The position numbers and the translations under genes are program-made. Source: Vesta saturnalis (taxonomy: Eukaryota; Arthropoda; Insecta; Coleoptera; Lampyridae). From it: a stretch of 64,000 nt of DNA. The notes beneath the pieces are model-generated. The model did not search any database. It saw only the letters and a list, made by a program, of their open reading frames with translations, and was not told where the DNA came from. Position 1 is the first letter of the stretch; each line of letters begins with the position of its first letter. Shown in pieces: positions 56,530 to 64,000 of the stretch. Location: assembly GCA_036346205.1 (NCBI GenBank), contig JARFJB010002009.1, positions 5,786,001 to 5,850,000 of the forward strand, written 5' to 3'.

Positions 56530-56534
<5 letters not shown>
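55683..56534 (+). mobile_element. MITE of 852 bp with about 210-bp inverted ends
   Basis: The left end TACAGTATGTCCCCGGATCG is the exact inverse of the right end ending CATACTGTA, and the similarity continues through GAGGGAAAATTCTCTTATTT and GAACCGT.CGAGATAATATC. TA tracts flank both ends. The centre keeps fragments of a transposase frame (separate entry). It derives from a mariner-like element by internal deletion. Confidence 0.85.
56037..56240 (+). pseudogene. N- and C-terminal transposase remnants fused by deletion
   Basis: The frame reads EECYRVVTRKFNQKYPEVAI, like the N-terminal 'VVRRF...YPE' region of mariner-like transposases, and then, about 35 codons later, FNEFRARIEICAEKGGALFE, like their C-terminal 'R...C....GG.FE' block with its stop. 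The catalytic middle is absent. The frame is open through the join, which supports a single deletion event. Confidence 0.6.
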
Positions 56535-56574
<40 letters not shown>

Positions 56575-56576
<2 letters not shown>

Positions 56577-58404
56577 TTCAAGTGTAAGTAGGTATTTTTA
56601 TATAAATTAAGGCTGGCAGCAAATAATTCTACAAGCCTATGTAACGTATTAAAAATCGAGCATGGTCTTGCAAAGGTATCTCATTCGCACGCGGGCTCGA
56701 TAAGCGGAACTCTGCTAAAATAAAAACAGTACAGGGCTCCCTCACCCTGGTATTTGGGTGAATTAGCATTATTGTTTGTGGTTTATGTTTATATTTGTGT
56801 AGAGGTGGACCTGGCGAACGGGTACAGGATACCGCTCTGGTTATTAATTGTAATGTGCAATTGCCGAGTGTGTACATACTACCATTAAACACCTCGAACT
56901 TTATTTTTATTGTTTTTATTGTTGTATAGATGTATGTGTAACCTGGCGCTATATTTTTCTAACGCACTCAAAGTTATATATCGGTCACAATGTTAAAATC
57001 TATTTATAACCTTGTAAGGCTTTGGTTAATGAGTTTTTTTGTGTCAGTTTGTTAAGTAGAATTGTTTTTCTGCAAAGTAATTTCTCTGTATATGTGCTTT
57101 ATTGTAATTTTACGTATGTGTTTTGTGCTTTAGTAGTCACTAAACAATTGTGTACGTGTAAATTCGTTGTCTATTTTCCTGTTGTTTATTCTGATTATTT
57201 ATAACACAATTGTGGGTGTGATTACATGTTTTTTTTGTTTATATGTAACTGAACTGCTTTTTATTTCTTTTTCTCTTAATGTTATAATTTTGTACGCACT
57301 TTAACCTGATTTAATAGTGTTTTGTTATATATTTAACTCTTTCTTTGTTTTTTTGTTATTTTATTTATTCATGTACTTGTGCAATTATTTACATAAAGAA
57401 GGGGTATCGGAAAAGTCTCAACGGTGCAGTTAGTCGTTTGCGCCACGTATTTTCAAAGCATATAAAGTGCCTATCTTTCTAATAGGATGTCGATAAATCT
57501 ATTAATCAGTTAGAATAATTTTCAGGATTACTGGTACGGACAAGATCGAAACGTGGAAACGCTAAACATTAGGACATCTTTAGACACAAAAATTTTAAAA
57601 ATTGTTGTAGAAACCCGAATTTCTAATTTACACAAGAACGCATTTTCACACTGCACGGGTTCGTTGTATGGATTATTTCAAGTAAAATCCGTACAATAAT
57701 GTTATCGCCAATAATCGGTTTGAATGAAAATTAAATAGAATTAAACATGTAGTCATTTATGTTCTTAAGACGTTACAAGTATCTAAATTGCAATTAAGTC
57801 TAAAACTATCCAACCTGTTTGGCTACGGAAAATTGGAATTTGTTGTGTTAAAAAATTATTGATAAAGTTAGTACTTGCAGATTAATTACGTTTAATTGTA
57901 CCCTCAAGCTGAAATGATTCTTTTAAGCTTTTCTAAAACCAATTATACTTAGAGGTTAAGTAACTCAAATTATTTATTCAATTTTATCATATATTTTTAT
58001 GAAAACGTATTATTTCCAAATGCAAAAAAAAAAACTTTTACAGTTTCAAGTCGGGTAGGTTAAATTTAAATAAGACTCGTCAGAGAAAGCGTGACTGAGA
58101 AAAATTAAGGATTATTTGTATACGTAGCTATATATCGGATGAATGAATGTAGTCGCAAAAAGGAAATGAATCTATAAAATGAAAATTTCCTCTGAAAAAA
58201 CTTCCAAGTTCTCTTTCTTGTGTATGGAAGTAACAATTTTGCGAGCTCACTTTTTCACTAATATATCACAGCATAATTTAACTTTCTAATTTTAGTAGAC
58301 ATTATTTTTTCCTTTAAGTGAATACTGAATTTTATTTGTATTATTTAAAAATTTAAATACTAGATTTGTTATTAACAATTATTAATTCTATTAAATACAT
58401 AAAT
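56575..58404. other. AT-rich spacer, no gene seen
   Basis: A slightly richer patch at 56640-56900 (GTACAGGATACCGCTCTGG) opens an 87-codon minus frame without motifs. Nothing else was recognised. Confidence 0.45.
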
Positions 58405-58445
58405 AAAAAGTTTACCTCTAGTAGGACTTGGACCTACGACACGTA
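58405..58445 (-). tRNA. tRNA-like sequence, 3-prime half
   Basis: On the minus strand, after the transposon's TA, comes CGTGTC, a T arm GTAGG TCCAAGT CCTAC with a perfect 5-bp stem (box B-like GGTCCAAGTCC), an acceptor 3-prime strand CTAGAGGT and, a few bases on, TTTTT (58405-58409) as expected of a Pol III terminator. The 5-prime half lies at 63513-63559 on the other side of the transposon. Confidence 0.6.
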
Positions 58446-60103
58446 CAGGGTGGCCAACTAAGAATGCGAGGTACTGTATCTGGGAAACTATACATCCTAG
58501 AGGCTTGCGGAAACAAAATTATTACTAAATCGGCCAATACAAAAACCTGGAAAATATTTTCATGTTTCTGAAATGGCCGCTAGGGGGCGTAACTGCAATC
58601 TTGAATCTAAAAAAGTGATATTTCTGTGAATTCTGCTATATTAACCTAATAAAAAAATAACTGATATTTGAAGTCGAGGATAATCTGAACTTTTTTTGTT
58701 TGGCACTTTTTGATGTATCTATAAAAATAAAGTGGTGGGGGGTATTCAAAGGTTTCCTTAAATCACCCCCCGTATCTTCGAAACGGCTAATCCGATTTTA
58801 ACAAACTTGGGCGCATTGAAAAGAGCTTTTCTTGGGCTACAAATATTAAAGTAATTGAAGTTTTGTTAGTTTCACATGTCGTCGCTAGAGGGCTTTGTTC
58901 GACATTCCGACAGAAACGGTTAATTTTCGCAAAAAAATTAAATGCATTGATATGACTTTTTTTCATGAACAAGTAGCTAAATGATGCCTAAACAAGCTCG
59001 CGAAAACCGCATCTCGATATCTTGTTCCTAACCTAAAATATCGGCCAAAGGAAACTTTACGCGAAAATCCGTTAGATTTTTGTTTTATCTCTATTTTTCT
59101 GGAATTGTTTCTATTATGTAAGTTGTTGCCCTAAATAGGACCGATTTAAAGCAGGAAGATTTTTAATGCCCCCGTAAATGCTCGAAATGCTGACCATCAC
59201 TCTGTGCATTGCTGAGGCCTCTTATGGGTAGACAAAACTGCAGCTTCAATTTCGGCTCTGAATAGGTAACCTAGAAATTGCGATTTTAAATGTTTATAAA
59301 TTTATTCACCAGAATAAAATCACCCTTTTTGAAATTACAAGTAAGTAAGCAATGTTAAAAGTTATACGAAAGGCCTTTTTTTTTGTTTAAATGCATATTC
59401 ACTATGGATATATACGAAAAATACAAAACATACATAACATACATAATCCTCAAATTGTCAATAGTTGTCAATACTTTTGCGTTACTTTGAGCAATTTTTG
59501 TGCTTTCAAAATGCGTTTTACGAATAATGAAGCTGTTGATATGCTTGCGGTTTATTTTGAATGTCTTCAGAATGCCGCAGTAACTAAAAGAGTTTACGCG
59601 GCTCGATATCCAAATCGGCGTCCTTGCGATGTAAGAGTTTTTCCCCGGTCAGTGGCGAGCTTACGAGCCAATGGTAGATTTCGGCCTACGTTTTAACGGC
59701 AAAAAATTGGAAGAACACAAGAAAATATTAACCGTGTACTGGGTTATACTGAAGGAAATCCTCATGTTAGCACAAGAGTTGGGCATATCACGGACAACGG
59801 TTCAAAATATTTTGAAGGACCATAGGTAAGTTCTAATGGCCATCAAAATATACAGGGTGTTCCTTAATGATATGCGAATATTGAAGTGGATCAATCTACA
59901 CGAAAAAATAATTATAGGTTGCTTAATAAAGTACGGTCCTAAAATGTATCGTTACGAAAATACGGGGTGTCAAAGATACACGAAAAATACGAAAATTAAT
60001 TGATATCTTCTAAACCGCTAAACATTTTCCAGTGAAATTTAGTACGAAGCTAGAGTGCATGAAAGTGGATATTTTTCGATACGAAGTTAATTTCCAGCTT
60101 TAG

Positions 60104-60165
60104 CAGTGGCGTGCGTACGGGCACTCACTTGGATATTTTTGAAAAAAAAAAATGATACGCCACTG
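60104..60165. repeat. 62-bp hAT-like module in the left arm (mirrored at 61776-61837)
   Basis: It begins CAGTGGCGTGCGTAC and ends ATACGCCACTG; the mirrored copy has the same length. CAGTGGCGT is a hAT-style terminus, unlike the surrounding mariner-type tips. Confidence 0.65.
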
Positions 60166-60422
60166 ATTTCTTGAAAAAAAATTACATTTTAATTCCCCGT
60201 TCAATTTGAAAAATAATAGCTCTCTTGAATTATGTTCCTAGAATGTTCCGTTTGGGAGTAATAAAATAAAAACCGTTGTATTGTACGAGAAAACTATGTA
60301 AATTAATGATTGAAAGAATACGTTACAAATTGGCATCTGCCTTCACTGAACAACAACAAAAACAACAAATGGAAACATACAGCATAAACATAATATTGGG
60401 AACAAGTAATATGTAACGGTAA

Positions 60423-61509
60423 TCACAAAAACTGTTGGAAATGGCCACCTTCACTCAAAATGCATGCTTCTGCCCTCCTTCTCATGGAATTCCGCACTCG
60501 TTGAAATATTCCCGGAGTATGTTTTATATTATTACATGCTGTAACTATTCTCTCTTTCAATTCTTCTACACTGTTAATGGGACTTGTTGTGTACACTAGC
60601 GTTTTTAGATAGCCCCCACAAGAAAAAATCTAAGCTGTTAAGGTCGGGGGACCGTGGTGGCCATTCTTGAGGTCCCCCACGGCCAATCCAACGATTAGAA
60701 TAAACAGTATCTAGATGATTGCGAACCATTCCACTGAAATGTGCTGGTGGACCATCATGCATGTACCACATATGGTGTCTTATTAAAAGCGGAACATCCT
60801 CAAGCAGCTCAGGCAATTGTTCACGAATGAAAGTAAGGTAAGATTGTCCATCAAGTCGTCTCGGAAGAAAGAATGGGCCAATAAAGTAATCGGCTATAAT
60901 TCCTGACCAGACCTTCACCGAAAATTGATGTTGGATATGGGTTTCAGTTGTGGCTTTGGGATTCTCATCCGCCCACAAATGGTTATTGTGAAAATTCTGA
61001 ATCGCATTTCTTGAGAAATTACATTCGTCCGTGAACAGGATATGTGAATCGAATTGTGGATTATCTGCAATATTATGAAGATACCACCGACAAAAAGGTA
61101 CTAGCTTAGGAAAATCTCTCGGGAGTAATGCCTGTACTCTCAAAATATGGTATGGATATAACAAATAATCCATTAAAATTCTCCAAATAATTTGATGGCA
61201 AATATTCAAGTTTGTAGCTATCTTTCTTGTACTCGTTTCAGGCTGTTTTTCGACTGCGTGCAGGACTGCTTCCTCAATTTCAGTTGTTCTTACACTTAGC
61301 GGCCTACCTTTAGATGTACCTCTTCGGACACTACCAGTTTCAACAAGACGCTGATGAATATTCGAGAAGGTTCGACTATCTGGTAAAGCACGATTGGGAT
61401 ATCTCTGGTGGTAAATCCGTGTGGCTTTTTCTCCATTGCCATCAGCGAGGCCATACGCATAATGCATATCAGCCATTTCAGCAATTGTATACGTCATCAT
61501 TAATAACAA
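60423..61509 (-). pseudogene. DD41D mariner-like transposase, near-intact, one 1-nt frameshift
   Basis: The 311-codon frame starts MLLMMTYTIAEMADMHYAYG (alternative ATGs at residues 4 and 5). It has the N-terminal domain (RIYHQRYPNRALPDSRTF), a second HTH (STRKIATNLNICHQIIWRIL), PYHILRVQALLPRDF, and the catalytic blocks ILFTDECNFSRN, WYMHDGPPAHF and PPRSPDLNSLDFFLWG; 41 residues separate the last two Asp. At the Trp-Gly after FFL a five-G run (one G more than the family reading) shifts the frame at about 60620. The correct frame then runs LKTLVYTTSPINSVEELKER, VRNSMRRRAEACIL and EGGHFQQFL to the stop at 60423. All three Asp are intact. Confidence 0.9.
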
Positions 61510-63206
61510 AATTGTACAAAAACAATGGGAAAAGTTAATTTAAAGTGACTTAAATTGAACTAGAAAATGTCACATGGAAAAAGCAAGTGTCATTTTGAAA
61601 GGCAACTAGACTTATTGCGAAATTGTTATTTCATTCATTGAATTAATTTTCTCGTACAATACAACGGTTTTTATTTTATTACTCCCAAACGGAACATTGT
61701 AGGAACATAATTCAAGAGAGCTTTTATTTTTCCAATTGAACGAGGAATTAAAACGTAATTTTGTTTTGAAGAAATCAGTGGCGTATAATTTTATTTCTTC
61801 AAAAATATCCAAGTGAGTGCCCGTACGCACGCCACTGCAGAAGCTGGAAATTAACTTCGTATCGAAAAATATCCACTTTCATGCACTCTAGCTTAGTATT
61901 AAATTTCACTGGAAAATGTTTAGCGGTTTAGAAGATATCAATTAATTTTCGTATTTTTCGTGTAACTTTGACACCCCGTATTTCCGTAACGGTGCAGTTT
62001 AGGACCGTACTTTATTAAGCAAACTATAATTATTTTTTCGTGTAGATTGATCCACTTCAATATTCGCATATCATTAAGGAACACCCTGTATAGGTATTCG
62101 TTTAAACTTTTTTTAATTACTATAAGAATGCACCCATATCATGTTGTTTTGCATCAGGCCTTGTAAGAGGAAGATTTTGATCGAAGGTTAGACTATTGCC
62201 ATTGGATGTTAGGCATGATACTCGAAAATAGAGAATTTTTATTTCAAATTCTTTGGACCGATGGAGCCACCTTCAGTAGTGACGGGAGAGTCAATCTGCA
62301 CAATATGCATTATTGGTCTGCAGAAAATCCCCATTGGTTGCGTGAAGTTCAGCGCCAAGGACGTTGGAGTTTAAATGTATGGTGTGGCGTACTGGGAGGC
62401 AGAATCATTGGGCCATATTTTTTCGAGCAACCCCAAAATGGCAATGTATTTCTTGACTTTTTGGCCAATCAATTACCGTTGTTGTTAGAAGATGTGCCTC
62501 TGGAAACAAGACAAAAATTGTTTTTGCAGTTGGTTGGTTGCCCAGCAAATTTTGCTATTAATGTGCGAGAGCATTTAATGCAGTATTTCAACAGCGGTGG
62601 ATTGGAAGAGGAAGTCTGTTTCCATGGCCTCCGCGATCGCCAGACTTAACTTGCCTCCATTTTTATTTATGGGGGCGCTTAAAGGACATCGTCTTTCGGA
62701 CTCAACCTACTACTAGAGAAATTGAAGCTGCAGTTTTGTCTAGTCATGAGAGTGTTCAGCAATGCATAGAGCGTGATGGTCAGTATTTCGAGCATTTACG
62801 GAGGCATTAAAAACCTTCCTCCTTTAAATCGGTCATTTTTAGGGCCACAACTTGCATAATAGAAACCATTCCAGAAAAATATAGTTGAAAAAAATTAAAA
62901 TTCAAGGGATTTTCGTATAAAGTTTTCTTTGGCCGAAATTTTAGGTTAGGAACAAGATATCGAGATGCGGTTTTCGTGAGCTTGTTTAGGCATCATCACT
63001 TGTTCATGGAAAAAGTCATACCAATGCATTTAATTTTTTTGCGAAAATTAACCGTTTCTGTCGGAATGTCGAACAAAGCGACGACATGTAAAACTAACAA
63101 AACTTCAAATATTATAAGAATAGCCCATTTCAACGCACCCAAGTTTGTTAAAATCGGCTTAGCCGTTTCGAAGATACAGGAGGTTATTTAAGAAAACCTT
63201 TGAATA

Positions 63207-63218
63207 CCCCCCCCCCCC
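63207..63218. repeat. 12-C homopolymer in the right arm of family M copy 2
   Basis: The mirrored left-arm position (near 58735-58770) has shorter runs (GGTGGGGGG and CACCCCCCG). Similar runs are at 17803-17816 (14 G) and 32697-32708 (12 C). Confidence 0.9.
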
Positions 63219-63512
63219 TCCTCTTTATTTTTAGACATACGTCAAAAAGTGCCAAACAAAAAAAGTTCATATTATTCTCGACTTTAAAGATCAGTTATTT
63301 TTTTATTAGGTTAGTATAGCAGAATTCACAGAAATATCACTTTTTTAGATTCAAGATTGCAGTTACGCCCCCTAGCGGCCATTTCAGAAACTTGAAAATA
63401 TTTTCCAGGTTTTTGTATTGGCCGTTTTCGTAATAAATTTTTTTTGCGCAAGCCTCTACGATGTATAGTTTCCCAGATACAGTACCTCGCATTCTTAGTT
63501 AGCCACCCTATA

Positions 63513-63559
63513 CTTTGCTCGAGTACCGCTCTAACCAACTGAGCTATCTAGATAGATGT
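63513..63559 (-). tRNA. tRNA-like sequence, 5-prime half
   Basis: On the minus strand: TATCTAG (partly complementary to the acceptor CTAGAGG of the other half), ATA, then a D arm GCTC AGTTGGTTA GAGC (box A-like TAGCTCAGTTGG) and the anticodon arm GTACT CGAGCAA AGTA. The last base of the anticodon stem (C) lies across the transposon, completing GTACT/AGTAC. The loop would give anticodon AGC by position, but position 33 is G rather than U, and the acceptor stem is imperfect. So this is a tRNA pseudogene or the head of a tRNA-derived SINE rather than a certain functional tRNA. Confidence 0.55.
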
Positions 63560-64000
63560 AAACTTTGTCTTTAGGTACTAAATTATTTATCTTAAAATAT
63601 TTTACGGAAGTTTTTGTTAATATTGCTTGGATGGTATTTTACATGTTATATGTACTCGTGGATAACAACTGCAATACTTGTTATTGACTCTTCTAATTAT
63701 TTAGTTCTGTTGGAATATATTTGATCAATTATTCATAAAAAAGTTTTCGCTTGCGTTTGTCTAACGTTTTCTGGTTACTTATCTGTGTTTATCTGTCTTC
63801 ATTTGTTTTCAGGTTTATATATTAGAGGAATGTGAGTAAATTGAAATTGATTACTAAGGTAAGGGTAAAGTATGACATAATGTAATAGATAAATACAAGG
63901 TGGTCCTACGTAATGGATTAATCTTTTTTGTGTAGACTTAAAAATATTCGAAGTTAATTATTGATGATTTTTGGGTAAATAATTACAATTTATTAATATA
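63560..64000. other. AT-rich right edge, possible start of another element
   Basis: Nothing coding is seen. TACAAGGTGGTCCTACGTAA at about 63896 resembles a mariner-like tip (TACAGGGTGGTCC) and may be the left end of an element that continues beyond the window. Confidence 0.35.

Larger units (their letters stand above)
59851..62090 (-). mobile_element. Young DD41D mariner-like element nested in a transposon intron
   Basis: The tip TACAGGGTGTTCCTTAATGA at 59851 is the exact inverse of the right end (TCATTAAGGAACACCCTGTA). Arms of about 460 bp follow, with few differences. The target is CAAAATATATAGG, visible uninterrupted in copy 1 near 30785; one TA is duplicated. The gene on the minus strand is almost intact. 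It is the best candidate in the window for a recently active element. Confidence 0.9.
59511..62810 (+). pseudogene. Mariner-like transposase of family M copy 2, split by a nested element
   Basis: Exon 1 starts at ATG 59511 (MRFTNNEAVDMLAVYFECLQ, RVYAARYPNRRPCDVRVFP). A TAA at about 59694 replaces the CAA of copy 1. It continues to GISRTTVQNILKDHR with the donor GTAAGT at 59826. The nested element 59851-62090 sits in the intron, which ends TATAAG before MHPYHVVLHQAL. The core has WTDGATFSSDGRVNLHNMHY, RWSLNVWCGVLGGRIIGPYF, LQLVGCPANF (second Asp now Val) and, shifted, PPRSPDLTCLHFYLWG (third Asp now His), ending FEHLRRH at about 62808. Two catalytic substitutions plus a stop make it inactive. 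Confidence 0.85.
58444..63512 (+). mobile_element. Mariner-like element, family M copy 2, inside a tRNA-like sequence
   Basis: The tip TACAGGGTGGCCAACTAAGA is the inverse of the right end (AGTTAGCCACCCTATA). Arms of about 800 bp contain the TAGGGGGCGTAACTGCAATC segment and reach into coding sequence: the left arm near 59170-59220 holds an inverted copy of the transposase end (CGTAAATGCTCGAAATGCTG). A 2.24-kb DD41D element is nested at 59851-62090. TA is duplicated at the outer ends. Relative to copy 1 the left arm is complete. Confidence 0.9.

Overview
This window looks like intergenic or heterochromatin-like DNA from an insect, possibly a beetle. It is very AT-rich. Introns, where visible, are short GT-AG introns. 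Nearly every recognisable protein belongs to an arthropod transposable-element family: mariner-like transposases with an N-terminal domain of the DUF4817 type, Tigger, Tc1, a MULE/ZSWIM element, a DDE_4+SWIM element, Crypton, jockey-like non-LTR retrotransposons and Penelope. I see no convincing single-copy host protein gene. The only host-like RNA gene signal is a tRNA-like sequence that a transposon has cut in two.

Layout. 1-7.1 kb: a decayed relic of an uncharacterised insect protein family (minus strand), a retrotransposon 3-prime tail near 3.75 kb, AT-rich spacer and a GC-richer patch. 7.2-12 kb: an internally deleted mariner-like element and a 1.5-kb fold-back element, with empty AT-rich DNA between. 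13-18.5 kb: a jockey-like reverse transcriptase (RT-1) broken into three pieces, first by a 2.4-kb concentric mariner-like nest and then by a gag-only non-LTR element with a target duplication. 18.9-21.6 kb: another concentric mariner-like nest. 22.1-24.2 kb: a Tigger pseudogene. 24.5-29.1 kb: a 4.55-kb MULE with a 9-bp target duplication, a five-exon transposase gene and a C-terminal PHD finger. 29.5-33.2 kb: a Crypton tyrosine recombinase split by a 2.5-kb mariner-like element. 34.9-37.9 kb: a second non-LTR element (RT-2). 37.9-39.1 kb: a classical DD34D mariner. 40.3-54.1 kb: a third RT fragment (RT-3) whose two halves are 13.2 kb apart. Between them lie a concentric mariner-like nest, a fold-back element and a head-to-head Penelope pair that itself contains a 5.8-kb nest with a DDE_4+SWIM transposase. 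(TA)n tracts separate these blocks. 54.1-56.6 kb: a Tc1 fragment and an internally deleted MITE. 58.4-63.5 kb: a second copy of the 29.6-kb mariner-like family, inserted in a tRNA-like sequence and carrying a younger DD41D element inside its transposase intron.

The genes do not form a host pathway; the window is a stratigraphy of insertions. Several empty sites can be read directly: RT-1, RT-3, Crypton, the tRNA-like sequence, a transposon intron, and one Penelope copy serving as the empty site for the other. Recurrent features deserve attention. Long inverted arms contain mirrored 62-84-bp modules, each bounded by its own inverted TACAGGGTG or CAGTGGCGT ends. Some arms contain inverted copies of transposase coding ends. 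(TA)n tracts abut element ends. All assignments come from reading the sequence; no database search was run.
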